Position numbers and translations under genes: made by a program. Below the pieces are notes generated by a model. It was not told where the DNA came from, searched no databases, and saw only the letters and a list, made by a program, of their open reading frames with translations. Positions 1-10,689 of a stretch of DNA of 64,000 nt are shown here, one piece after another. Every line of letters begins with the position of its first letter. The first letter of the stretch is position 1. The stretch spans positions 356,393 through 420,392 of the forward strand of contig JAMWET010003919.1 of assembly GCA_024036415.1 (NCBI GenBank), read 5' to 3'. The stretch is from Prochilodus magdalenae (Eukaryota > Chordata > Actinopteri > Characiformes > Prochilodontidae).

Positions 1-859
1 GCTTTTAAAGCATTTTGAGTATACTTCCCACTATTACATAGAAGCCAGTTCTGAAACATATAGTCAAACCCTTTTGTAATATGTTAAACATGTTATGTTA
101 AATGTAACTAAGTAGCATCTTAATATTAGCTTGGTTTTATGCATGGCCTAATAATGGAGGATTCCATTTGTTGAAGAACTTACCCCAGCACTGTCAAAGC
201 ATGTCAATGTCGAACTGTACTCACTGTAGATAGAACGAGACATGTCTTCTGAGGTCACTTTCCAAAACCAACGTTTATTTATGCCAAGGATCTGTGCATG
301 TTTATGGACGCCCTTGATTTGACGTGCGTAGGACAGGAATGTCCATCCATGTTAACCGCCCAGACGAGTTTCTAATACTAAAATGTCATCATGGCCATTC
401 TCAAAACCATGACATTAAACCACATATGAAATTAATTCCTGAATGGAAGTCTTCTGACAAACAGGGCTTAATGGAATCCATGTGGTAAATATCTATTGGA
501 TGATTGGATATGGTGGAAATAAATTAAGTAGCTGTACTACAGAGCATTTTATTTAGTGAATGTTTGGTTCTAAACAGTTTAACCCAGCTTCAGTTCTGAA
601 TACCTTAGAACACAAAAAAATCCAGTTGCATTTAAAGGAGATCAGCACAGTTTTCCTGTAACTAGGTTCGTTCTAACTAGGCAAATTCGATCTGGTAGAG
701 GATGGAACCCAGGGAACAGTTCCACTTTGCAGGCATTGTGATTTTTCCTCTCCAATGCATGCTTTTCAGTTGGCAATACTTTTCTATAGGGATTATTTTT
801 GTGCTACTGAACACCTGATTTAAATTCCACCTGATCTTATTGCTTTAGGGATGTGAGCA

Positions 860-975
860 GCCTTGCCTATGGTGCCCGAGCAGTAGTTCGGGGTTAGGTG
901 CCCTGCTCAGAGGCACTTCAGTCATACTATGTCGGTTCAGGGGTCAAACCAATGACCTAGAGGCAGTGTTTGGCC
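860..975. repeat. Degraded tRNA-SINE-like interspersed repeat
   Basis: It contains the teleost repeat phrases GGTTAGGTGCCCTGCTCAGA and GGCACTTCAGTC, followed by a B-box-like GGTTCAGGGGTCAAACC. This resembles the body of widespread fish tRNA-derived repeats, but neither end can be defined. Confidence 0.4.
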
Positions 976-1041
976 AGAAATGTCATAGAGGATCATTTTA
1001 GTGTTATATTAAGTATATCCATATAATAAACATATATTTAT

Positions 1042-1078
1042 ACATACATACATACATTTATTTATTTATTTATGTACA
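1042..1078. repeat. CATA / TTTA simple repeat
   Basis: Short run of CATA units merging into TTTA units. Confidence 0.7.
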
Positions 1079-2749
1079 CATGTACAAATAAAAACATCAC
1101 GGCAGGAGGTTGTCTTCAGGTGGAGACAACACAGCCATTAATGGAGAGGTCTCTTGGGGTGCTTTCTCCCTTGTTTGAATTTGACTCAGCAAATGTTCTT
1201 TAGGGTTAAGTTAGCTCTTGTGTGGCGTCACAGTTTTCTAAATGTGTATGTGATTAATCTTGAAATGTAAACATTTTAAAAGAGATAAATTGAGGTCATA
1301 TATCAGACTGTCACTCTTTACCCAGTGCTTTACATGTCTGTGAGGATAGAGACATCCTTTAGAGGTTCAAAACAGACATGCATTTTAATCAGACCCAAGC
1401 CACATCTATTAGCTGTACGCCATTAACTGTAGACCCCCCAAACCACATCTAACGTGACCAAGGAATTAGCTTTGGTGTTTAAGACAAGACGCCTTGTCCT
1501 ACAGACCTTTTTCCTGTGCCTGACTTCTCCAGAGACCTGGAAGCAGCACATCTCCTGCACTCAAATCCACACAGGGGCCTGAGGCAGTGAGGAAAGGGGA
1601 GGAGGAAGTCTTGGGGCAAATTACTGTTAAGTGGTTCTTGTGGCTTTGTGGCTTTTGCTGATCAGATCCTTATTGAGTGGCATCCTGTTTCACATGAGGT
1701 CCAGAAGGCTCCTTTAATCACTCCACTTTACAGAGCTGGGCTGTACACAGCAACTGACACAGACAACCTCCGCTATTTGATTTACCTCACATGTAAGAAA
1801 ACAAAAGCTTGAAGTCATTGGTGGTTTGGCTTGAACCAGGGGCAGCAGCGTACGCTTCCAATGTAATCTGCTGGCAGGAGGGGCCGTCGTTAGTTCTTCG
1901 CAGTTGGTGCAAATTAAATGAAGAGAAAACTCTTTATGTGCTTACACAAGATGTTCCGAATCTTTGTTTTGGAGCACGTGGACCTTCTATGATCTTGGAG
2001 GTCTTAAATGCGGCATGTGCCTATAAGAAGACCATGCTCTTCTGTGAGCAACTGATCATTTAGTCCTGGTACGTTTGTATGCTTTTAAACTGATTTATCT
2101 ATTGTTATCCAATTGGGCTGCCCAATATATCATTAGCTAATCATTATAACAATACTGACTATTGATCCACAGTTCCTCTATTATTGTTATTGGATTGAAA
2201 AGAGCCTTCTAATCAGTCACAATGTTCCCAATCCCAGATCCAGAGTTTTGTTGATTCAAGAAAGGTGATGTGATCCAACAATTGTAATAATCTTGGTCAA
2301 AATAATGTGGGCTAGTCTCTAATCATGTTACATATTTTTTGTGCAAGCACAATTGGTCCATGCTTCTAAATTCATTCTGTTGGTTTCTGAATGTAGGGAA
2401 GTGAATATTATATTTGATTAACTTAAAAATTGAAAAATATACAGTTTTAGTTGTAGTCTCAAAACTGTAATTTTCTCTTTAGGCCCTAATAAATTCATTA
2501 TAACTAGCTTTGCAAGTCGGGAATTGTCGTTAGGGAATGTCAGCTGTTAACAATTCCCGAACATAATCAATTCTCTGAGTCTTCAAAACTTGTTCTACAC
2601 ATGTTCTATAACAACAATGGGCCCCGATACGCAGCTGGCTGACAAAGCAGGGGAAGGCTATAAAAAGATAGCTCACAGTTTCCACTGGCTGAAATGTCAG
2701 GTTAAGCGAAACTGTGGAAGTCAAAGCCAGATTTAGAAGACCAGTAAAC

Positions 2750-3410
2750 TCTTAGAATTGCGCATATGCTGGGCAGAAATTCAATGCATATCCCCCCCAA
2801 GTGACAGCAAAGGACCTTCAAGAAGGTTTAACTGACATAAGCATGGTGGTGCATCTGCCTGGAAGAGTCATCAGATGGAAACTTTACCTGCAACGTCAAC
2901 ACAAAAGTCATTATTTGAAATATGCAAAGGAACGTCTAGATTAACCAAAGATAATTTGGAAACGAGTGTTACATGAAACTCCTTGGCCACAAGCACCTCG
3001 GGTATGGTCAAAGAGGAAAAAGAGCAACAAAGGACCAGCATTTGATGAAATGAACACTTTGCCAGCTGTCAAGCTTGGAGGCAGATCTGTTTGGAGTCAT
3101 ATAGCAACCAGTTGCACACGAAACACTGCATAGGTAGATGGAAGAATGGATTTTCCCAAATATCAGCAAATCCTGGAAGCAAATGTGACACAGTCAGTCA
3201 AGAAACTGAATCTGAAAAGAGGTTGGCTTTTATAACAGGACGATGATCCAGAAAATGCCTCAAAAAACACAATCAACCACTTAAGAAATGCAGGCGTAAG
3301 CTTTTGGTATGGCCTTTACATTCACCTGACTAACATCACTGACTATCTGTGGGTAGATCTTAAACATGCTGCTCATGTAAGATGGTTCAAGAACACTGCT
3401 GTAAGCACTA
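2750..3410 (+). pseudogene. Tc1/mariner transposase relic
   Basis: Read across frames on the + strand, this stretch gives pieces of a Tc1-family transposase in the correct order. They are a GASACRKSHQM-like paired-domain linker, YLKYAKERLD (the segment before the first catalytic Asp), FDEMNTLPAVK, NLKRGW, QDDDPENASKNTINHL (the QDNDPKHT block with the second catalytic Asp) and PLHSPD.NITDYLWVDLK (the SPDLNPIENLW block with the third catalytic residue). Several stops and shifts interrupt it, so it cannot make a protein. No clear terminal inverted repeats were found. It lies in the HS3ST6 intron in the same orientation as the gene. Confidence 0.8.
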
Positions 3411-3895
3411 CGTTCCATATAGAACCAACCAACATGCATCAGCATAGGAACTAGACTCTGCTAATTTTCTTTTTCTAGCTTTATTCAGATTGAAAATAAA
3501 CCAAAATATTTATAATTAAAATAATTAACATATATAATAAGTACAGATTAGGAGAGAAAGTATCTTTTTGACAATGTGAACATTTTAAAACTTTAGTCTC
3601 TAACCTGCAACTGTTTTATTTCATTTTAGTTATGTTTTAATATTTTTGTATGTTTATTTTTACATTAATTTATCTTATTTATTATTATTTAATTTTATAA
3701 AAGTGTTAGTATTAACACTATTCTTTTAATTAACATTTTAGTATTTAATTGTCCATGATACATTTTATACATTTTATTGTTAAATTTACTTTTATGATGA
3801 TTATTATTATGATTGCAAATGTAATGTATTATTGCAATCCCTGATTTGTATATTGGCTTGAACGAATTACTTCCTGAATATACTCTGAATTTAAA

Positions 3896-4110
3896 TAAAG
3901 GTTCAAGTCAAGTCAGGTGGCTTTGTACACAGTGAAATAAAATAGTTTTTTCCAGAACAAGGCTGCCACAGGGAACGAAATGAGAACAAAAACATTACAG
4001 TACAGGACAGACAGCAGAAAGTGCAACGTGCAAGACTATAAATACAATAAATGAGAATCAATTCTGAGTAAAGCGTGTAAGGTACATAGATATTTAACAG
4101 GTAGGTATTG
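3896..4110 (-). mobile_element. LINE 3' end with CTTGA-type tail
   Basis: The + strand opens with GGTTCAAGTCAAGTCAGGTG and continues into AGTGAAATAA. In reverse complement this is a LINE-type 3' terminus with tandem TTGAC units. No ORF remains. Classification as an L2/CR1-like LINE end rests on recalled similarity to fish repeats. Confidence 0.5.
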
Positions 4111-4186
4111 GTAATAAGGTGCATATAAATTTAACAAGCTATGACGTTATATGCAGACAGCATACAATGTACATGCAACATAAAAC

Positions 4187-4226
4187 GATTGATTGATTGA
4201 TTGATTAATTGATTGATTGATTGATC
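4187..4226. repeat. GATT microsatellite
   Basis: About ten GATT units with one GATTAATT interruption, ending 75 bp upstream of the HS3ST6 terminal exon. Confidence 0.9.
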
Positions 4227-4300
4227 ATGTTTAATCAAGTAATTGTGACAGCCCTCCTACTCTGATGCTGATTTAGGCTCTTAAATTGTTTGTTTTGCAG

Positions 4301-4919
4301 AAACCTAATGCCGAGGACTCTGGATGGCCAGATCACCATGGAGAAGACGCCTAGCTACTTTGTCACCAAAGAGACTCCTTCCAGACTTTGCGCCATGAAC
4401 TGCGACACCAAGCTGATTGTGGTGGTGCGGGATCCAGTGACCAGAGCTGTATCTGACTACACTCAGACATTAACCAAAACCCCTGGGCTGCCCTCCTTCC
4501 AGAGCCTGGCCTTCAAGAACTCCAGCTCCGGAGATGTGGATGCCTCGTGGAGTGCAGTGCGCATCGGTCTATATGCTCAGCACCTGGAGAACTGGCTGAG
4601 ACACTTTCCTCTGTCTAGCTTCCTGTTTGTGAGTGGCGAGAGGCTGGTCAGTGACCCAGCTGGTGAAGTAGGCCGCGTGCAGGACTTTTTGGGCCTGAAG
4701 CGTATTGTTGGAGACAAACATTTCTACTTCAACAGGACCAAAGGCTTCCCATGCCTGAAGAAGCCTGAGGGCAGCAGCAGGCCCCGCTGCCTGGGCAAGT
4801 CCAAAGGCAGGACACACCCACCCATCTCTACTGAGGTGCTCCAGAAACTCAGGGACTTCTACAGGCCCTTTAACCTCAGGTTCTACCAAATGAGTGGGCA
4901 GGACTTTGGCTGGGACTGA
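4301..4919 (+). CDS. hs3st6: Heparan sulfate glucosamine 3-O-sulfotransferase, terminal exon (HS3ST6-like), 5' part outside window
   Basis: This exon encodes the C-terminal 206 or so residues of a Golgi type II enzyme that moves sulfate from PAPS to the 3-OH of glucosamine in heparan sulfate. A pyrimidine-rich acceptor ends in CAG at 4300. The first base completes a split Arg codon, giving [11 protein letters not shown], then [10 protein letters not shown], the PAPS-contact segment [36 protein letters not shown], a Cys pair (FPCLKK...RPRCLGK) that forms the family's disulfide loop, and the ending [12 protein letters not shown] before TGA at 4917. The phase-2 junction after Tyr-Arg is typical of the two-exon HS3ST2/3/4/6 group. 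Residues such as TPGLPSF and [13 protein letters not shown], and the FAHD1-HAGH neighbourhood, favour HS3ST6 over its paralogues. Exon 1 (signal anchor, stem, 5'-phosphosulfate loop) is not in 1-4300. The family is certain; the paralogue is inferred. Confidence 0.9.
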
Positions 4920-7900
4920 GCTCTCTCTTGAGAGATTTTGTGGTAGAACCCCCTTTCATCCATGCTCCACCCATAAATGAGTTCCTCCAACTGTTTTAAG
5001 GTTGGACAAGCTTTATAGAAAGTTGGCAGAAATACTATTCAGCTAATTAATTTCGCTACACAGCATTTAGTTTAAAATGCCTCCGCTGCTGTAGACTAAA
5101 TGGTCATCATGCTAATGATAGCTCACGTGATGCAAGAACTACTGGAGGTGGGGAAGGGATGGAGCAATCATATTAGGCCCCAAGGCACAATAATCTATGT
5201 GGGCCCCTCATACTCAGATACTGAAACACATGCGTTAATGGAAAATCGTGTGTTAATAACGTACCTTACCATTAGCTTCCATTAACAGCTCACAGATGGC
5301 CATGATGTCTATTTATCTTTTTACTCTTAATGCATCTCACCCATAATAATACATTTTCAAAGAATCTTTTGCAACGTGAAGCTTATTAATTATTTATAAA
5401 TATAAGATCTTCAGTTGCTGGTACAATGTAAAGATGGTACGCTATTGTGCGGTGTGGCATATCTTCAGGTTGCTTCAAGACTGGCAACATTATACAGACT
5501 TTAGATAGGACATTTGCAGGTGGATGGATAGGCCAATCGGGTTGTTAAAGAACTGCCTACTGAAAAGGTTCTTTAGGAAACCAAAAGTGGTTCTTCCATC
5601 ACTGCAGTGAATCCTTTTTGGTATCTTTATATTTCTTTACATGACATACCAGAGACATTAACAGATGATGATGTTTACTGGTTAAGTAAGAGTAGAAGAG
5701 CTTGTGCTGTTCAGCGTATATTATAAAAAATCCCACCTAAAAATACTAGTCATCTTGTTTGGAATAGTGCAACCAGAGAAAAGCCTCTTGGTTTTGCGCT
5801 GTGTGTGATTACTTGCCTGAGATGAAGGTCTGGAGGGGTACCTCAATCCAATCCTTGGCATTCTCGGAAAAGGAAGAATGTATTTGATCGGTCCTACAAA
5901 ATGGGACAGCCTTTTGTGATGTAACGACTGTGAAACACAGTCTACTTTGACATGCACACAAGTGCAGATTTAGGGTACTGTTGTCATTGTGACAGTTCGA
6001 TGTGCTCTGTGTTTGTAGTCCTTATACCTGAGAAATGATCAAAGGACTGAATTTTGTTGTGTCATTGAGTCAAAGGTTATAAACAACTTTGATTTTAAAT
6101 AATGGTGATGTATAAATGTATTTCCCCATTCAGGTAGATAGAAGCCTGGTGTATGACTGGAAATAACTGAGGCCTTGACTAAGGACTTTGTTATACACTC
6201 TTTAAAATGGAGTTATTAGATTAATTTAACCAAAGGAACGAGTTATCCCAGGTATAATATATTCTGTATATAGAAATGAAAAAGCTTCTTTCGTGAGACT
6301 TGTGGCTCACAGTTGGTAGTGAGTCAGAATATTATGTAATGCACAACATACTGTATATGACAGTAAGGACTTTGATAAAGCCATCATTTGATATATACTT
6401 TGACTTCTGGAGCTGAACAAGTTCCCTTGTACTGTAGCTATATTTAATGTTTGTATGTAAATATGTTTATTCCTTGCTATGATAAGCTAGTATTGCATGG
6501 GCATTCTTCAGTCCAATAGAGTTTCATGATTTCATGCAGACAAATAACCACTATTAACACATAATACGTCCTGTGTAGGGTTACGATGAAAAACAATAAT
6601 GTGATCTGTTATTAAGGACCACTGTAAGCTCTCAGCCATTTACAAGCTATACTGTGTTTAGTGTTTGACAGCATTTGTCCATGTGCAATCTTGGATGATG
6701 CAATCTGAATTAGATTTGACCACATGACAGTAGGAGTCTTTGAACAATGCAGTGAATTGTTCAATGAGACTTTGCTATGAACTTGAGATTTTCAGCAAAT
6801 GTAACTCTGTCTACATGCTGCCCACTAAAGTACTTCAGTATTCTCTACTGGTGAAATGCTTGAAACTGAATATGAAATTAAAAGTTCATTTCACATCCAT
6901 TTGCATTGCACTTTATTCAAGAACGTCTTCCTGGTTGTACGGAGAGTCAAAGTGTATTTGTATAGCACATTCTACAACAGAGGCTGTCATGGAGCAGCTT
7001 TAAAGGAAATCAATATCCAAATCCCAATGAGCAAGACATGGGTGACAATTGGAAAGGAAGAATTCCCTAAAGAACCCTTCCTCCTCTGCCGACACCGGAT
7101 AGCCAAACACCACATTACTATTTTACTATTAAAATATAGTACTGAATATAGGGAAAAAACAAAGTAGCCACCCAGTTGTTAGTTAACAGCATTTAGCTTC
7201 ACCAGTGTAGACAGAGTAACAATGAGAAATAATCAGGGGTGTTGGCTGAGCTTGTGAAGATCAGTTCACTGTAGAATTGCTCTGGGATTCCGTCATCCCT
7301 GTTTGTTTAATTAACCTGTATAGTCTGCTCTTGCTGGGTTGTTTTAGTTTAATAGGAGGATTACACATCAACAAACTGCACAGCGGTTCAGCAGGGTTGT
7401 TTAGCAATCATTAAAAAGGAGAAAAACATTGTTTGTGATGGAATATGAATTTAAAATGTGTCAAAAAAGAGATTCATTCATAAAATCCTCTATACATTTC
7501 TGCTCTCTGCACTTCAGCAGTCTCTTCAACACAGCTTCCCATATGTCCTGCTTTTGTAAGCAAATTTGGACATTTTCACAAGATTTGATATGCAGTTTGC
7601 ATGTAATTTATTACAGACTCTATTTGTTATACCAAAAAACTGACCTAATGAACAGAATATTAGGGACATGTTTGTTTCAAACCATAGGTTCAGGTTGGAC
7701 TGGTTTTGAAATGACTTTTTATGCACACTGTAAAAAATCAGTAGTTTCAAAGCAACATTAGGATTTGGGTGCATCTGACTTTTGCATGCACATTGAAAGA
7801 GAAAAGAACTAGGACGTGCTTTCTGAGGATGGAAGTGAATTATGTACTATCGTCATATCTTCATTAGTAAAATGCTTATTTTGTATTTGAGACCTAAACA

Positions 7901-9300
7901 TCAAGTTGAACACCATCAGCATTACAATAGAAATGTTTCATCATAATGTGAAAAAAACAACACTACTTATATACAACATAATTACACATATGTTAACTTT
8001 GTGACCCCTCTAACTTAGGAGACAAGTGGTGCCAAATACAGGGCAATGCCCCACCAGCACATAGGAGGCACCGTACCCCCACCCCCACTGGAGTATTCCG
8101 ACCTATACAGCTCTTGGGGTGTGCACCACACATTTACATCAGAATATGCTGAAGGAATACTTATTTGGCTATATCACTTTTTCCCGCATCTCTGCAGATC
8201 AGCATTTTGCACCACTTACCTCTAAACTGTGCATGAGTGATGAGGGCTTCATTCACTGAAGCTGTACTACACTATCCTTCTGTATGTAACACTGGATGGG
8301 CTGTTTTTGCAATTTCTGTCACACAAGCACCAAGCTCCATGCTCAATGCACAGGTGTCATGCTCACTGAATGCGTACAATGTTTTGACCACTGTTGGTCC
8401 AGTCCTTTTTTTGTTGTTGTTGTTTTTCCATAAACCTAAATGAATTTATTCACTGTTGCTGCTAATACTTGACCAGGGTCCATGCCCCAAAAATGAACAT
8501 TTTTTCAAAGGCACTTAACTATATCATGCTGTGCACCTGTCTAGAAGCATCTGCACTCATTATGTTTCTCCACTCATTTATTTTCAGGCTTTTCCTTGTC
8601 ATCCATCTGGATTTGGCTCTGTATCACAGAGCACGTGTCGAAATGGAGAATGTGGGAAACCCAGTCTTTGCCTCAGGCTGAATTATAGAGCTGATGGAGG
8701 CCATTTATGACTGTGCATCTCCTGCTTTTCCCAATCTAGCCCCTGTCTGCTCCTCCTGCCCCTACCCCTCACTTACTCATACCATGTGTGCAATGTGCTT
8801 AGCCCTTTAATTATAAAATTTGTTTGCCTGTGCCAAAGCACTTTTTTTCTTTCTGTTTCTGTACCACATTTCTCTCCTTTTTTTCTGCCTCCCTGTTTCT
8901 CTCTCACACACTGCGTCTCTAAAATGCATCATGTGTTTTGTCACAGTTGTAGATGGTAATCAGCAGCACCAAACAAACTGCATATGTCTTAAAGGAACTT
9001 CATTAAGTTGGCTTAAAGGGTTTTATTGCTCTTTGGTCAGCACTACTCCTTCTATGGCTTTGTAGTTAGAACCACAAAAGAGCATTCTAGAGCTTATGTC
9101 TAAATAGGCTGCTTGTGTTTTTAACTGATTCAATGGTGCTTGTTTAAACACTGTTTTCTCCAATTACATAATCTAGAACGACTAAACTTCCTACTCCAGC
9201 CGCAGCACACACTATGTAGCTAAATGTTCTTGATCACACCTATGTGTATGTTAGCCCACACCTTAGCAACCACCAGGGACACTATACAAATGGCCTAGCA
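4920..9300. other. HS3ST6 3' UTR and intergenic sequence without recognised gene
   Basis: The first few hundred bases after TGA 4919 must include the HS3ST6 3' UTR, but I find no decisive nearby AATAAA. The rest is AT-rich with only scattered non-conserved short ORFs, and one copy of a GGTTCTTT-type repeat at 5543-5631. Confidence 0.5.
5543..5631. repeat. GGTTCTTT/AAAGAAC-type short repeat, copy 1
   Basis: It has the pattern GTTAAAGAACTG, AAAAGGTTCTTTAGGAAACC, AAGTGGTTCTTCCATCACTG and CAGTGAATCC, a widespread fish motif in which GGTTCTTT and AAAGAACC alternate. Related copies appear near 11704 and 62800. Confidence 0.45.
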
Positions 9301-9301
9301 A

Positions 9302-9522
9302 TACATTTACATTTATGGCATTTAGCTGACGCTCTTATCCAGAGCGACTTACAAGGTTAATCATATTACAGGTAGGCCAATGTAGTGTTAGGAGTCTTGC
9401 CCAAGGACCCTTATTGGTGTAGCACAGCATAGTCACCCACACTGGGATTCAAACCCCAGTCTCCCACATGTAGTGGTGGCTCTCTGGCAGGCAGCGGTGT
9501 TATCCACTGAGCTACACCAACC
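9302..9522 (-). mobile_element. tRNA-derived SINE
   Basis: On the minus strand the element starts with GGTGTAGCTCAGTGGATAAC, a tRNA-like 5' end containing an A box (TAGCTCAGTGG, about 9504-9516). Some 50 bp later comes a B box (GGTTTGAATCCC, about 9444-9456). The body reads GGGTCCTTGGGCAAGACTCC, and the 3' domain has the conserved fish block GTCGCTCTGGATAAGAGCGT followed by AAATG-rich sequence (9304-9359 on the + strand). This is the standard plan of an RNA polymerase III-transcribed SINE. Both boxes are close to consensus, so it may be fairly young. Confidence 0.8.
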
Positions 9523-9738
9523 ACCTTAACTCCCAACTGGGATGCCATGACAACAGACCAGAAATACCTAAGCAACCATCAGGGATATGGTGATCAAGCA
9601 GCATCATGTAAAATCCCAACCCACACCACTACACGGACAACGTACCACCACAAATTCTTTCCTCTGGAAACCAATCCTAACTCCAAATTATACAGACTTA
9701 ATCTCAATAAATTATCTTAATCAAACAAGTACAGTTGA

Positions 9739-10442
9739 CTAAAGATTCAAGATTCAAGAGTTTTATTGTCATATGCACAGCATAACAAGCAGTTACATTA
9801 TACAATGAAATTCTTACTTTGCAGATCCTCTATTCCCGACAGTCTTAAAAAAAAAATTATCAATATAAAAGTAGAGAGAAAAATAAGAAGTATAATATAT
9901 ATATGTACACTAAGTAAAGAAAAACACTAAGTAAAGGAAGGGAGAGTACAGTACTGTATGGATGCAAGTAAGGTGCATATGCATGTGTAAAGTGCGCTGT
10001 GCAAGTACAGAAGTAAACAGTATGGAATAACAGTAGCAGCAGAATGTGTACTGGGCTCATATTAATGGGTGCATGTCAGAGTCAGAGTTCAGCCAGTTTC
10101 AGAGCGGAAGGGGGGAGGAGGTGTTCACAAGCCTGATGGCTTGTGGATAAAAACTGTCTGTCAGTCTGGCTGTTCTGGACTTCACACTCCTGTAGCGTCG
10201 GCCCGACGGTAGGAGCGTGAAGAGGCTGTGTTGGGGGTGTGTACTGTCCCTGATGATGCTGTGGGCCCTCCTGATGACCCTGGTCCTGTAGATGTCCTGC
10301 AGTAAGGGGGGGGGCTGCTCCAGAAATGGACTGTGCAGTCTTGATCACACACTGGAGAGCCTTCCTATCCTGAGCGGTGCAGTTTCCGTACCAGACCGTG
10401 ATGGAACTGGTAAGAACGCTCTCGATCGTATTTGTCTTACAA
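9739..10442 (-). mobile_element. L2/CR1-like LINE 3' end with TTGAATC tail
   Basis: On the minus strand the upstream part encodes the C-terminus of a LINE reverse transcriptase (IESVLTSSITVWYGNCTAQD). After one frame change it continues LQDIYRTRVIRRAHSIIRD, then LFTLLPSGRRYRSVKSRTAR and FYPQAIRLVNTSSPLPL, ending at a stop. The 3' UTR runs to ACAATAAAACTCTTGAATC with a duplicated TTGAATC tail at about 9739-9758. It is 5'-truncated, as LINE insertions usually are. One frameshift in about 110 codons suggests a fairly recent copy. Confidence 0.85.
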
Positions 10443-10538
10443 TAAAGACATAGTAAGAGTGTTGTACAGATGTATGTATTTACCATAAACATTTGCTTAA
10501 AGAATTCAGAAAAATGCCCAGAGGCCTCTTACCAGACA

Positions 10539-10688
10539 GATCTGGTCCACTTCTGGCACATATTTGGCAGTGCTGCCTACTTTTGGCTGAGGCGTGGCCC
10601 TAATCCAGTGCATATGCAACCTTCATATAATCAGTTTATGCAGCAAGTGGGCCATATTTGGGCCAGAACAATATAGGTATCTGGGCAG
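10539..10688. repeat. GATCTGG...TTTGGGCCAG dispersed repeat, copy 1
   Basis: It begins AGATCTGGTCCACTTCTGGC and ends CAAGTGGGCCATATTTGGGC, CAGAACAAT and CTGGGCAG. A second copy with the same beginning and end lies at 40056-40208 inside a CIAO3 intron. No coding potential; probably a non-autonomous DNA element. Confidence 0.6.
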
Positions 10689-10689
10689 G

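Larger units (their letters stand above)
1..4300 (+). other. HS3ST6 intron (3' part), repeat-bearing
   Basis: This stretch must be intron because the exon at 4301 starts with an acceptor in mid-codon and no upstream exon is visible. It is AT-rich and holds a degraded interspersed repeat (860-975), short CATA/TTTA runs (1045-1080), a Tc1 relic (2750-3410), a LINE 3' end (3896-4110) and a GATT microsatellite just before the exon. I see nothing coding in it on either strand. Confidence 0.7.

Noticed and set aside
4569..4889. Antisense ORF across the HS3ST6 exon
   Set aside because: It is a shadow of the conserved sulfotransferase frame, with no domain of its own.
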